A program made the translations under genes and the position numbers. This document shows positions 11,775 through 23,609 of a DNA stretch of 60,000 nucleotides, piece by piece. The notes under the pieces are model-generated. The model was not told where the DNA came from and did not search any database. It was given only the letters and a program-made list of their open reading frames with translations. Origin of the DNA: Symsagittifera roscoffensis (taxonomy: Eukaryota; Xenacoelomorpha; Acoela; Convolutidae); assembly GCF_963678635.1 (NCBI RefSeq), contig NC_087062.1, positions 50,050,178 through 50,110,177 of the forward strand, read 5' to 3'. Numbering within the stretch: the first letter of the stretch is position 1; each line of letters opens with the position of its first letter.

Positions 11775-12295
11775 TAACCTGCGGTCATTCGGTTGTTAAT
11801 TGAATCGAACCAATAAATCTTTGAAGCAAAGATGATCCGCTTCAAATATAATACTTTTTTGTGCTCGAGACAAAGAAAACCTATCAAATCAAACTATTGT
11901 TCGATCAAAGGTCGACTTGACTTCTGTGTATTTGAAATGTAATGACAAACGTAGCACTCTAGTCCTACATCAAGACTAGTTCAACTCGTTTTTCAGACCA
12001 AATCGTTTGGCTGAATTTTCAAGTTTTTCAAAGCAAATTGTTACAGCTTTCAAACTAACAGAAGAAGCGAAATGAAAATACAGAAAAACTTATAACATTG
12101 GCCAACCGATTTTCTTTATGAAAAAAACTTAAACTTTGTCATTGTTTAATTGCTTGACTAGTCTGCTTAGATGAATTTGAAAAGTTTGCGAAGTCTAGAT
12201 ATTTGTGATTTAGTAAATGCCTCGGTGAGTTACTTAAAAACTAGATAAGCGTCGATTTTTGTGCCTACCGAATTCAGTTCAGGGTTTTAAAAAAA

Positions 12296-12357
12296 CCCAC
12301 GCAAGCAAAACGTATGGGATCAGCAGTCAACCGCTTTAACCTCTCGGCAACCCTGCC
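12296..12357 (-). pseudogene. Truncated C-type tRNA-Ser fragment
   Basis: Sense reads GGCAGGGTTGCCGAGAGG through the anticodon loop CTGCTGA to the GTGGG side of the T stem, then stops. The T loop, the 3' acceptor strand and the terminator spacing are deleted and replaced by the flank's T-run. Confidence 0.8.
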
Positions 12358-13004
12358 TAACCAGAGTTTATTCAATGATAAATTGAATCGAAACAAAAAA
12401 AATGAAGCAAAGATGCTTCACTTCAAATGGAATTTTTTTTTTGCTCAAAACAAAAAACCCGTCAAATCAAACCATTATTCGATCAAAGATAGACTTGAGG
12501 TATGTGTATTTGAAAGGTATTGACGAAATAAGCTCTCTAGTCCTAGAACAAGACTATTTCAAGTAGTTTTTCAGACCAAATCGTTTCGCTGAAATTTCAA
12601 GTTTTTCAAAGCAACCTGTTAGAGCTTTGAATCTATCAACCGATGCAAAACAAAAAATTAAGGAAAACCTAACTTTATATCGCTTCCGTTGTGAAAAGAT
12701 AGTTGTTTGTGGAAAAACTCGGCCAAAAAAGTAACCTCAAGTTTTTCAAAAATCCGTGCCTTGAATGGTTTGAATAGCAAAACGTATTACATTTGCCATC
12801 CAATTTTTTCATGAACAAACTTGAAATTTTTCAGCGTTTGGTTGCTTGACTATTCTGCTTATACGAACTTCAATGTTTTGCGTGACGATTCTTTCTCCAA
12901 TTTTTTGTGACCTGACAAGTTTTTTGGTGAATTATTAACAAAGTTAGGTAAACATCAGTTTTTGTGCCTACCGAATTCAGTTCAGGTGTTCGTAAAAGTT
13001 TACT

Positions 13005-13085
13005 CGTAAGGAATGAGTTTCGAACCCACGCACGCAGAACATATTGATTACCACTTCACCGCCTTCACCTCGCTGCCAGCCTGTA
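13005..13085 (-). pseudogene. Decayed tRNA-Ser remnant, outer block 2
   Basis: Plus-strand CGTAAGGAATGAG at the 3' end and GATTACCAC in the anticodon region. The lesions match the outer block 1 type, not the flanking A-B-C copies. Confidence 0.82.
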
Positions 13086-13679
13086 AGACCAGAGGTCAAT
13101 CATTGGTAAATTGAATCGAACCATTAAAAAATTAAAGCAATTCAAGCGATTGCTTGATCAAAAATGGACTTGATGTCTGTGTATATAAAATGTAATGACG
13201 AAGTTAGTATACTAGTCTTAGAACAGGACTGGTGGAAATCTTTTTATAGACCAAATCGTTTTGCTAAAATTTCCATTTTTTCTAAGCAACCTGTTCGAGC
13301 TTTAAATCTATCAACCGATGCAAAACAAAAAATTAAGGAAAACCCAACTTTATATCACTTCCGTTGTGAAAGGATAGTTGTTTGTGGAAAAACTCGGCCA
13401 AAAAAATAAACTCAAGTTTTTCAAAAATATTTGCCTTGAATGATTTGAATAGCAAAACGTATTACATTTGCCATCCAATTTTTTCATTAACAAACTTGAA
13501 ATTTTTCAGCGTTTGGTTGCTTGACTATTCTGCTTATACGAACTTCAATGTTTTGCGTGCCGATTCTTTCTCCAATTTTTTGTGACTTGACAATTTTTTT
13601 GGTGAATTATTAACAAAGTTAGGTAAACATCAGTTTTTGTGCCTACCGAAATCAGTTCAGGTGTTCGTAAAAAATTACT

Positions 13680-13760
13680 CGTAAGGAATGAGTTTCGAAC
13701 CCATGCACGCAGAACAAATTGATTAACACTTCACCGCCTTCACCTCGCTGCCAGCCTGTA
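13680..13760 (-). pseudogene. Decayed tRNA-Ser remnant, outer block 2
   Basis: Close to the 10,259 copy (CCATGCACG, ACAAATTGATT). A 10-bp insertion-like change (ATACCGCTGTTAAATTGG) lies just 5' of it in tRNA sense. Confidence 0.8.
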
Positions 13761-14355
13761 ATACCGCTGTTAAATTGGTCAATCATTGGTAAATTGAATC
13801 GAACCAATAAAAAATTAAAGCAATTCAAGCCATTGCTCGATCAAAAATAGACTTGATGTCTGTGTATAAAAAATGTAACGACGAAGTTAGCACACTAGTC
13901 TTAGAACAGGACTGGTAGAAATCTTTTTATAGACCGAATCGTTTTGCTGAAATTTTCAATTTTTCTAAGCAACCTGTTAGAGCTTTGAAACTATCAACCG
14001 ATGCGAAACAAAAAACTAAAGAAAAACTAACTTTATATTGCTTCCGTTGTGAAACGATAGTTGTTTGTGGAAAAACTTGGCCAAAAAATTAACCTCAAGT
14101 TTTTCGAAAATCCGTGATTTGAATGGTTTTAATAGCAAAACGTATTACATTTGCCATCCAATTTTTTTCATGAACAAACTTGAATTTTTTCAACGTTTGG
14201 TTGCTTGACTATTCTGCTTAGACGAACTTCAATGTTTTGCGTGCCGATTCTTTCTCCAATTTTTTGTGACCTGGCAAGTTTTTTGGTGAGTTATTAACAA
14301 AATTTGGTAAACATCAGTTTTTGTGCCTACCGAATTCAGTTCAGAAAATATAGTT

Positions 14356-14436
14356 CTTAAGGGATGCGTTTCGAACCCACGCACGCAGAACATATTGATT
14401 ATCACTTCAACGCCTTCACCTCGCTGCCAGCCTGTA
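14356..14436 (-). pseudogene. Decayed tRNA-Ser remnant, short-flank subtype
   Basis: Shares the roughly 12-bp flank deletion with 8,250-9,666, but the 3' end is further changed (TTCTTAAGGGATGCG). Confidence 0.8.
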
Positions 14437-15030
14437 AGACCAGAGGTCAATCATTAGTAAATTGAATCGAACCAATAAAAAATTAAAGCAATTCAAGCCA
14501 TTGCTCGATCAAATATGGATTTGATGTCTGTGTATATAAAATGTAATGACGAAGTTAGCACACTAGTCTTAGAACAGGACTGGTAGAAATCATTTTATAG
14601 ACCGAATCGTTTCGCTAAAACTTCCAATTTTTCTAAGCAACCTGTTAGAGCTTTGAAACTATCAACCGATGCGAAACGAAAAATTAAGGAAAACCTAACT
14701 TTATATTGCTTCCGTTGTGAAACAATTGTTGTATGTGGAAAAACTCAGGGAAAAAAGTAACCTCAAGTTTTTCAAAAATCCGTGCCTTGAATGGTTTTAA
14801 TGGCAAAACGTATTACATTGGCCATTCAATTTTTTTCATGAACATCTTGAAATTTATCAACGTTTGGTTGCTTGACTATTCTGCTTAGACGAACTTCAAT
14901 GTTTTGCGTGCCGATTCTTTCTCCAATTTTTTGTGACCTGACAATTTTTTTGGTGAGTTATTAACAAAATAAGGTAAACATCAGTTTTTGTGCCTACCGA
15001 ATACAGTTCAGGTGTTTGTAAAAAATTACT

Positions 15031-15111
15031 CGTCAGGGATGAGTTTCGAACCCACGCACTCAATACATATTGAATAACACTAAACCGCCTTCAACTCGCT
15101 GCCAGCCTGTA
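15031..15111 (-). pseudogene. Decayed tRNA-Ser remnant, near-identical pair member 1
   Basis: Variants GCACTCAATAC and ACTAAACCGCC further erode the variable and anticodon arms. The surrounding monomer is almost identical to the next one. Confidence 0.8.
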
Positions 15112-15705
15112 AGACCAGAGGTCAATCATTAGTAAATTGAATCGAACCAATAAAAAATTAAAGCAATTCAAGCCATTGCTCGATCAAATATGGATTTGAT
15201 GTCTGTGTATATAAAATGTAATGACGAAGTTAGCACACTAGTCTTAGAACAGGACTGGTAGAAATCATTTTATAGACCGAATCGTTTTGCTAAAACTTCC
15301 AATTTTTCTGAGCAACCTGTTAGAGCTTTGAAACTATCAACCGATGCGAAACGAAAAATTAAGGAAAACCTAACTTTATATTGCTTCCGTTGTGAAACGA
15401 TTGTTGTATGTGGAAAAACTCAGGGAAAAAAGTAACCTCAAGTTTTTCAAAAATCCGTGCCTTGAATGGTTTTAATGGCAAAACGTATTACATTGGCCAT
15501 TCAATTTTTTTCATGAACATCTTGAAATTTTTCAACGTTTGGTTGCTTGACTATTCTGCTTAGACGAACTTCAATGTTTTGCGTGCCGATTCTTTCTCCA
15601 ATTTTTTGTGACCTGACAATTTTTTTGGTGATTTATTAACAAAATAAGGTAAACATCAGTTTTTGTGCCTACCGAATACAGTTCAGGTGTTTGTAAAAAA
15701 TTACT

Positions 15706-15786
15706 CGTCAGGGATGAGTTTCGAACCCACGCACTCAGAACATATTGAATAACACTTCACCGCCTTCAACTCGCTGCCAGCCTGTA
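15706..15786 (-). pseudogene. Decayed tRNA-Ser remnant, near-identical pair member 2
   Basis: Reads GCACTCAGAAC and ACTTCACCGCC, so it lacks two changes seen in the 15,031 copy. It lies 675 bp after it. Confidence 0.8.
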
Positions 15787-16240
15787 AGACCAAAGGTCAA
15801 TCATTAGTAAATTGAACCGAACCAATAAAAATTAAAGCAAATCAAGCCATTGCTCGATCAAAAACGGACTTGATGTCTGTGTATATAAATTGTAATGACG
15901 AAGTTAGCACACTAGTCTTAGAACAGGGCTGGTGCAAAATTTTTTATAGACTGAATTGTTTTGCTAAAACTTCTAGTTTTTCTAGGCAACCAGTTAGAAC
16001 TTTGAAACTATCAAACGATGCGAAACAAAAAGTTAAGGAAAACCTAATTTTAAATTGTTTCCGTTGAGAAACGATAGTTGTTTGTGGAAAAACTCGGCCA
16101 AAAAAGTAACCTCAAGTTTTTCAAAAATCCGTGCCTAAGAACTTTGTGATTTAAAAAATTTGCCGATGAGTTAATAACAAATTAGTTAAACATCAATTGT
16201 TGTGCTTACCGAATTCAGTTCTGGTGTTTTTGCAAACTCT

Positions 16241-16322
16241 CGACAGAGATGGAATTCAAACCCACGCACGCAGACTATATTGGAAGAGCAGTCCAACACC
16301 TTAACAACTCGGCCACCCTGTC
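16241..16322 (-). tRNA. tRNA-Ser(GCT)-like, A type, fully paired
   Basis: 82 nt. Acceptor GACAGGG/CTCTGTC, D stem GCC/GGT, anticodon stem TTGGA/TCCAA perfect, loop CTGCTCT (GCT, C37), T stem GTGGG/TCCAT with two G-T pairs. It is the A copy of the second 5.46-kb unit (10,787 is the first). Confidence 0.75.
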
Positions 16323-16979
16323 TGAACAGCGGACATTCGTTTATTTTTTGAATTGAACCAAAAAAACTTTGAAGCAAAGATGCTCCGCTTCAAATCGAAT
16401 ATTATTTTTTGCTCAAATAAAAAAAATATCAAATCAAATCACTGTTCGATCAAAGATAGACTTGACATCTGTGTATTTGAAATGTAATGACGAACTTAGC
16501 ACTCTAGTCCTAGAACGAGACTAGTTGAAATCGTGTTTTCAGACCAATTCGTTTTAGTGAAATATCAAGTTTTTCAAAGCAACCTGTTACAGCTTTCAAA
16601 CTATCAGAGGAAGCGAAACAAAAATTTTAAGGACTTTTTAGTTTTGATCTGCTTCCATTTAAAAGCGATGCTTTTTTTTAGAAAAAAAAATGGGCCAAAA
16701 GATTAACTTGGAGTTTTTCAAAAAATCATTACTTGAATGGTTTACATAGAGAAACGTATGACATTGGCCAACCGATTTTCCTTATGAAAAAAAAATAAAA
16801 TTTGTCATTGTTTAATTGCTTCACTATTCTGCTTAGACCAATTTGAAAAGTTTGCGAGCCAATTTTATCTCTAGAACGTTGTGATTTAGTAAATTTCCCG
16901 ATGAGTTAATAACAAATTAGGTAAACATCAATTGTTGTGCTTATCTAATTCAGTTCAGGTGTTTTTTTTTAAATCTAAT

Positions 16980-17061
16980 CGACAGAGATGGGATTCAAAA
17001 CCAAGCACGAATACTGTATTTGATGAGCAGTCCAACGGCTTAGCCACTCGGCCACCCTGTT
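16980..17061 (-). tRNA. tRNA-Ser(GCT)-like, B type, damaged
   Basis: The first acceptor pair is lost (A against C), anticodon stem TTGGA/TCAAA has one mispair and T stem TTGGT/CCCAT has two. Anticodon GCT. Confidence 0.45.
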
Positions 17062-17596
17062 TAACCTGAGGTCATTCGGTTGTTAATTGAATCGAACCAA
17101 TAAATCTTTGAAGCAAAGATGATCCGCTTCAAATACAATACTTTTTTTGTGCTCGAAACAAAGAAAACCTATCAAATCAAACTATTGTTCGATCAAAGAT
17201 CGACTTGACTTCTGTGTATTTGAAATGTAATGACAAACTTAGCACTTTAGTCCTTCATCTCGACTAGTTCAACTCGTTTTTCAGACCAAATCGTTTGGCT
17301 GAAGTTTCAAATTTTTCAAACCAAATTGTTACAGCTTTCAAACTAACAGAAGAAGCGAAATGAAAATACAGAAAAACGTATAACATTGGCCAACCAATTT
17401 TCTTTATGAAAAAATTGAACTTTGTCATTGTTTAATTGCTTGACTAGTCTGCTTAGATGAATTTGAAAAGTTTGCTAGCCAATTTTATCTCTAGAGTTTT
17501 GTGATTTAGTAAATTTCTCGGTGAGTTACTAACAAACTAGATAAACATCAATTTTTGTGCCTAACGAATTCAGTTGAGGGTTTTAAAAAAACTAAT

Positions 17597-17678
17597 CGAC
17601 AGAGATGGGATTCGAACCCACGCAAGCAAAATGTATGGGGTCAGCAGTCAATCAATTTAACTTCTCGGCAACCCTGCC
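17597..17678 (-). tRNA. tRNA-Ser(GCT)-like, C type
   Basis: Acceptor GGCAGGG/CTCTGTC pairs with two G-T, and the T arm is canonical (GTGGG TTCGAAT CCCAT), giving a consensus B box. The D stem (GCC/ATT) and anticodon stem (ATTGA/CCCCA) are broken. Loop CTGCTGA, anticodon GCT with G37. Confidence 0.5.
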
Positions 17679-18322
17679 TAACCGGAGTTTATTCAATGAT
17701 AAATTGAATCGAAACAAAAAAAATGAAGCAAAGATGCTTTACTTCAAATAGAATTTTTTTTGCTCAAAACAAAACACCCGTCAAATCAAACCTTTAATCG
17801 ATCAAAGATAGACTTGAGGTCTGTCTTTTTGAAAGGTAATGACGAACTAAGCACTCTAGTCCTAGAACAAGACTAGTTCAAGTAGTTTTTCAGACCAAAT
17901 CGTTTCGCTGAAGTTTCAAGTTTTTCAAAGCAACCTGTTACAGCTTTCAAACTATCAGAGGAAGCGAAACAAAAATTTAAGGTTTTATAATTTTGATCTG
18001 CTTCTACTTAAAAACGATGATTTTTTGTGAAAAAACTGGGCCAAAAAAGTAACTTGAAATTTTTCAGAATTCCATTACTTGAATGGTTTCAATAGAAAAA
18101 CGTAAAACATCGGCCGACCGATTTTTTTATATGATTAAACTTAATTTTTTTCAATGTTCAATGGCCTGACTATTCTGCTTGGACAAATTTGAAAAGTTTG
18201 CGAGCCAATTTTATCTCCAGTTTTGTAATTTAGTAACTAACCACCGGTGAGTTAATAACAAAATAGGTAAACATCAATTGTTGTGCTTACCGAATTCAGT
18301 TCAGGTGTTTTTAAAAACTAAT

Positions 18323-18404
18323 CGACAGAGATAAGATTCAAACCCACGCAATCAGACTGTATTGGATGAGCAGTCCAACTCCTTAACCACTCGGCTACCT
18401 TCTC
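18323..18404 (-). tRNA. tRNA-Ser(GCT)-like, D type
   Basis: Anticodon stem TTGGA/TCCAA is perfect and the loop is CTGCTCA. T stem GTGGG/CTTAT relies on wobble pairs. Acceptor GAGAAGG/CTCTGTC has two mispairs and D stem GCC/GGA one. Confidence 0.55.
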
Positions 18405-18930
18405 TGACCAGAGTTCATTCGTTTGTTAATTGAATCCAACCAAAAAAAATTTTAAAGCAAAGATGCTCCGCTTCAAATAGAATATTTTTTTTGCTCAAAA
18501 CAAAAAAAAACCTATCCAATCAAACCATTGTTCAATCAAAGATAGACTTGACGTCTGTGTATTTGAAATGTAATGACAAATTTAGCACTCTAGTCCTAGA
18601 ACGAGACTAGTTCAAATCGTTTTTCAGACCAAATCATTTCACTGAATTTTCAAGTTTGTCAATGCAACCTGTTACAGCTTTCAAACTATCAGTGGAAGCG
18701 AAAAAAAAATTTAAGTAAATTTTAAATTTGATCTGCTTCAATTTAAAAACGATGCTTTTTTGAGAAAAAAAATTGGCCAAGTAAGTAACTTGAAAGTTTT
18801 CAAAACTCCATTCCTTGAATGGTTTAGATAGAAAAACGTATAACATTGGCCAACCGATTTTCTTCATGAATAAACTTAAATTTTTTCAACGTTTAATTGC
18901 TTGACTATTTTATTGAGACGAACTTGAAAA

Positions 18931-19186
18931 GTTTTCGAGCCTATTTTAACTCTAGAGTTTTGTGATTTTTTGTAATTTTTTCCGTAAACATCATTTGTTG
19001 TGCTTACCGAATTCAGTTCAAATGTTTTTGAAAACTAATCGTCAGAGCCTATTTCAAAGTTTTCGAGCCTACTTTAATTCTAGAATTTTGTGATTTTGTA
19101 AATTTTCCGGTAAACATCAAGTGTTGTGCTTACCGAATTCATTTCAGGTGTATTTGAAAACTAGTCGTCAGAGATAGGATTCAAAC
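18931..19186 (-). repeat. 128-bp tandem duplication of the tRNA 3' flank
   Basis: GTTTTCGAGCC followed by the CTAGA, TGTGATTTT and EcoRI-block order occurs at 18,931 and again at 19,059. The first copy breaks off just after the tRNA acceptor 3' strand (19,040-19,047), leaving an 8-bp tRNA end. The second runs into the full tRNA-like element at 19,166. Confidence 0.8.
19040..19047 (-). pseudogene. Eight-base tRNA 3' end stub
   Basis: CGTCAGAG, the discriminator and acceptor 3' strand, is joined directly to CCTATTTC of the monomer body. It marks the break of the 128-bp duplication. Confidence 0.6.
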
Positions 19187-19247
19187 CCACGCCCGCTGAT
19201 TGTATTGGTCGAGCAGTCCAACGCCTTAACCACTCGGCCACCTTCTC
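19166..19247 (-). pseudogene. tRNA-Ser(GCT)-like with broken acceptor
   Basis: Acceptor GAGAAGG against CTCTGAC has three mispairs. Anticodon stem TTGGA/ACCAA has one, loop CTGCTCG. The usual 5' flank is deleted: the acceptor is followed on the plus strand at once by GAAACAAAATAACC. Confidence 0.6.
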
Positions 19248-19804
19248 GAAACAAAATAACCTAACAAATCAAAACATTGTTCGATCGAAAATAGGCCCAA
19301 CGTCTGTGTATTTGAAATAAAATGACGAATTAAGCAATCTCGTCCTAGAACGAGACTAGTTCAAATCGTTTTTCAGACCAAATCATTTCGCTGAATTTTC
19401 AAGTTTTTCAAAGCAACCTGTTACAGCTTTCAAAGTATCAGAGGAAGCAAAACAAACATTTAAGAATTTTTAATTTTGATCTGCTTCCATTTGAAAACGA
19501 TGATTTTTTGTGAAAAAACTGGGCCAAAAAAGTAACTTGAAATTTTTCAAACTTCCATTACTTGAATGGTTTCAACAGAAAAACGAATAACATTGGCCGA
19601 CCGATTTTCTTCATGAATAAACCTAATTTTTTTTCAACGTTTAATTGCTTGACTATTCTGCTTAGACGAATTTGAAAAGTTTGCGAGCCAATTTGATCTC
19701 CAGATTTTTGTAATTGAGTAAATTTCCCGATGAGTTATTAGCAAATTAGGTAACATCAATTGTTGTGCTTACCGAATTCAGTTCAGGTGTTTTTAAAAAC
19801 TAAT

Positions 19805-19886
19805 CGACAGAGATGGGATTCAAACACACGCAAGCAGACTGTTGTAGATGAGCAGTCCATCGCCTTAACCACTCGGCCACCTTGTC
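19805..19886 (-). tRNA. tRNA-Ser(GCT)-like
   Basis: Acceptor GACAAGG/CTCTGTC has one A-C mispair, anticodon stem ATGGA/TCTAC one, and T stem GTGTG/CCCAT one. D arm perfect, loop CTGCTCA. Confidence 0.55.
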
Positions 19887-20519
19887 TGCCCAGCGTTCAT
19901 TCGTTTGTTAATTGAATCGAACCAAAAAAATTTTAAAGCAAAGATGATTCGCTTCAAATAGAATATTTTTTTTTGCTCAAAAAAATATCAAATCAAACCA
20001 TTGTTCGATCGAAGATAGACTTGAGGTCTGTGTATTTGAAACGTAGTGACGAGTTTAGCACTCTAGTCCTAGAACAAGACTAGTTCAAATCGTGTTTCAG
20101 ACCATAGCGTTTCGCTGAAATTTCAAGTTTTTCAAAGCAACCTGTTACAAAGTTTTTCAAAGCAAAGTTTTTCAGAGGAAGCGAAACAAAAATTAAGAAA
20201 ACTTTAATTTTGATCTGCTTCCATTTAAAAACGATTCTTTTTTTCTGAAAAAAAAACTGGGCCAAGAATGTAAATTCCTTGATTGGTTTAGATAGAAAAA
20301 CGTAGCATTGACCAACCGATTTTCTTCATGAACAAACTTAAAATTTTTCAACGTTTAATTGCTTGACTATTCTGTTTAAACGAATTTGAAAAATTTTCGA
20401 GCCAATTTTATCTCAAGAAGTTTGTCATTTTGTAAATTTTCCGGTGAGTTATTAACAAATTAGGTAAACATCAATTGTTGTGCTTAACCAAATCAGTTCA
20501 GGTGTTTTTAAAAACTAAT

Positions 20520-20538
20520 CGACAGAGATGGTATTCAA
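20520..20538 (-). pseudogene. E-type tRNA stub, HOR copy 1
   Basis: Only the discriminator, acceptor 3' strand and part of the T arm remain (plus CGACAGAGATGGTATTCAA), fused to GGTAAG and then to the body near CAGACCAAATCG. The same break recurs in the next three HOR copies. Confidence 0.85.
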
Positions 20539-20985
20539 GGTAAGATCAAACCTTTTTTCAGACCAAATCGTTTCGCTGAAATTTCAGGTCTTTTAAAGCA
20601 TTTTGTTACAGCTTTCAAAATATCAAAAGAAGCGAAACAAAAGTTGAAGGAAAACTTAGTTTTGAATTGCTTCCATTGCAAAACGATACATTTTTTGTAG
20701 AAAAACTTGGCCAAAAAACCTGAAATTTTTCAAAATTCCATTGCTTGAAAGGCTTTATTAGAAAAACGTATAACATTGACCAACCGATTTTCCTCATGAA
20801 TAAGCTTAAAAATTTTCAACGTTATATTCTTGACTTTACTGCTTAGACGAAACTGAAAAAAAAGCGAGCCAATTTTATCTCTAGAATTTTGTGATTTTCT
20901 AAGTTTCCCGGTGACTTATTAACAAATAGGTAAACATCAAATGTTGTGCTTTCCGAATTCAGTTCAGGTATGTTTGAAAACTAAT

Positions 20986-21067
20986 CGACAGAGATGGGAT
21001 TCAAACCCACGCACGCAGACTATATTGGAAGGGCAGTCCGACACCTTAACAACTCGGCCATCCTGTC
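20986..21067 (-). tRNA. tRNA-like, A type, anticodon changed to GCC
   Basis: Loop CTGCCCT gives anticodon GCC (glycine-type) on a serine-type body. Anticodon stem TCGGA/TCCAA has one mispair and acceptor GACAGGA/CTCTGTC one at its base. T arm intact. Confidence 0.55.
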
Positions 21068-21731
21068 TGAACAGCGGGCATTCGTTTGTTTATTGAATTG
21101 AACCATTAAAACTTTGAAGCAAAGATGCTCCGCTTCAAATAGAATATTAATTTTTGCTCAAAACAAACAAAAACTTATCAAATCAAACCATTGTTCGATC
21201 AAAGATAGAACATAGACTTGGCATCTGTGTATTTGAAATGTAATGACGAATTTAGCACTCTAGTCTTAGAACGAGACTAGTTGAAATCGTGTTTTCAGAC
21301 CAATTCGTTTCGCTGAAATTTCAAGTTTTTCAAAGCAACCTGTTACAGTTTTCAATTTGTCAGAGGAAGCGAATTAAAAATTTAAGGACATTTTAATTTT
21401 GATCTGCTTCCATTCAAAAACGATGCTTTTTTGTGAAAAGAAAACTGGGCCAAAAAATTAACTTGAAATTTTTCAAAAGTTAATTTCTTGAATGGTTTAA
21501 ACAGAGAAACGTATAACATTGGCCAACCGATTTTCTTTTTGAAAAACTTAAAAATTGTCATTGTTTAATTGCTTGACTATACTGCTTAGACGAACTTGAA
21601 AAGTTTGCGAGCCAATTTTATCTCTAGAACTTTGTGATTTAGTGAATTTCCCGATGAGTTAGTAACAAATTAGGTAAACATCAATTGTTGTGCTTATCTA
21701 ATTCAGTTCAGGTGTTTTTTTTAAATCTAAT

Positions 21732-21813
21732 CGACAGAGATGGGATTCAAAATCAAGCACGCGGACTGTATTGGATAAGCAGTCCAAAGCCTTAACCACT
21801 CGGCCACCTTGGC
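21732..21813 (-). pseudogene. tRNA-Ser(GCT)-like, B type, damaged
   Basis: Acceptor GCCAAGG/CTCTGTC has two mispairs and T stem TTGAT/CCCAT three. The anticodon arm is perfect with loop CTGCTTA (T37). Confidence 0.5.
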
Positions 21814-22352
21814 TAACCTGAGGTCATTCGGTTGTTAATTGAGTCGAACCAAAAAAACTTTGAAGCAAAGATGCTCCGCTTCAAATAGAATAATTTTTTT
21901 TGCTCGAAACAAAGAAAACCTATCAAATCAAACCATTGTTCGATCAAAGATAGACTTGTTTTCTGTGTATTCGAAATGTAATGACAAATTTAGCACTCTA
22001 GTCCTACATCAAGACTAGTTCAAATCGTTTTTCAGACCAAATCGTTTGGCTGAAGTATCAAATTTTTCAAAGCAACCTGTTACAGCTTTCAAACTATCAA
22101 AAGAAGCGAAATGAAAATACAGAAAAGCGTATAACATTGGCCAACCGATTTTCTTTATGAAAAAAAAACGTAAAATTTGTCATTGTTCAATTGCTTGACT
22201 AGTCTGCTTAGACGAATTTGAAAAAATTGCGAGCCAATTTTATCTCTAGAATTTTGTGATTTAGTAAATTTCCCGCTGAGTTTTAACAAACTAGATAAAC
22301 ATCAGTTTTTGTGCGTACCGAATTCAGTTCAGGGGTTTTAAAAAAAACTAAT

Positions 22353-22434
22353 CGACAGAGATGGGATTCGAACCCACGCAAGCAAAACGTATGGTGTCAG
22401 CAGCCAACAGCTTTAACCTCTCGGCAACCCTGCC
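22353..22434 (-). tRNA. tRNA-Ser(GCT)-like, C type
   Basis: Acceptor GGCAGGG/CTCTGTC and canonical T loop TTCGAAT are kept. Anticodon stem GTTGG/CACCA is unpaired around loop CTGCTGA, and D stem GCC/AGC has one mispair. Confidence 0.5.
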
Positions 22435-23059
22435 TAACCAGAGTTCATTCAATGGTAAATTGAATTGAAACAAAAAAAATGAAGCAAAGATGCTTCATTT
22501 CAAATAAGAATTTTTTTTGCTCAAAACAAAAAACCCGTCAATCAAGCCATTTTTCGATCAAAAATAGACTTGAGGTATGTGTATTTGAAATGTAATGACA
22601 AATTTAGCACTCTAGTCCTAGAACGAGACTAGTTTAAATATTATTTTAGACCATATCGTTTCGCTGAAATTTCAAACTTTTCAAAGCAACCTATTACAGC
22701 TTTCAATTTATCAGAGGAAGCGAAACAAAAAATTAAGTAAATTTTAATTTTGATCTGCTTCCATTTAAAAACGATTCTTTTTTTTTGAAAAAAAAACTGG
22801 GCCAAGAAAGTAAATTTCTTGATTGGTTTAGATAGAAAAATGTAGCATTGGCCAACCGATTTTCTTCATAAATAAACCTAAAAATTTTTAACGTTTAATT
22901 GCTTGAATATTCTGCTTAGACGAATTTGAAAAATTTTCGAGCCAATTTTATCTCTAGAAATTTGTGATTTTGTAAATTTTCCGGTGAGTTATTATCAAAT
23001 TAGGTTAACATCAATAGTTGTGCTTACCGAATTCAGTTCAGGTGTTTTTAAAAACTAAT

Positions 23060-23078
23060 CGACAGAGATGGTATTCAA
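23060..23078 (-). pseudogene. E-type tRNA stub, HOR copy 2
   Basis: Same break point as at 20,520, followed by GGTAAGTTCAAAC. Confidence 0.85.
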
Positions 23079-23527
23079 GGTAAGTTCAAACTTTTTTTCA
23101 GACCAAATCGTTTCGCTGAAGTTTCAAGTTTTTCAAAGCAACCTGTTACAACTTTCAAACTATCAAAGGAAGCGAAACAAAAATTTAAGGAAAACTTAGT
23201 TTTGAAATGCTTCCATTGAGAAAAGATAAGTTTTGTGTGGAAAAACTCGGCCAAAAAAACATGAAATTTTTCAAAATGCCATTGCTTGAATGGCTTTATT
23301 AGAAAAACGTATAACATTGACCAACCGATTTTCTTCATGAATAAACTTAAATTTTTTCAACGTTTAATTGCTTGATTATTCTGCTTAGACAAATTTGAAA
23401 AATTTGCGAGCCAATTTTATCTCTAGAATTTTGTGATTTTGTATGTTTCCCGGTGATTTATTAACAAATAGGTAAACATCAAATGTTGTGCTTTCCGAAT
23501 TCAGTTCAGGTATGTTTGAAAACTAAT

Positions 23528-23609
23528 CGACAGAGATGGGATTCAAACCCACGCACGCAGACTATATTGGAAGGGCAGTCCGACACCTTAACAACTCGGC
23601 CATCCTGTC
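23528..23609 (-). tRNA. tRNA-like, A type, anticodon GCC
   Basis: Same sequence as the 20,986 copy, including CTGCCCT and the TCGGA change. The anticodon change therefore predates this HOR duplication. Confidence 0.55.

Larger units (their letters stand above)
10681..12615 (-). repeat. A-B-C monomer block, first copy
   Basis: Three middle-family monomers with tRNA copies at 10,787 (A), 11,693 (B) and 12,296 (C, truncated). The A-to-B spacing is stretched to 906 bp by a partial internal duplication. At about 12,615 the sequence switches, within GCAACCTGTTA, back to outer-family sequence. Confidence 0.85.
12616..16135 (-). repeat. Outer subfamily block, second occurrence
   Basis: Five outer-type monomers lie between two A-B-C blocks. 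The last two (tRNA remnants at 15,031 and 15,706; period 675 bp) are almost identical. The block ends at 16,135 in the same unusual fusion to A-type sequence as at 10,680, so the junction itself was duplicated (spacing about 5,455 bp). Confidence 0.88.
16136..20000 (-). repeat. A-B-C-D and related monomers
   Basis: Middle-family monomers with tRNA copies at 16,241 (A), 16,980 (B), 17,597 (C), 18,323 (D), 19,166 and 19,805. They are more divergent from one another than the block that follows, and several carry indels. Confidence 0.85.
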
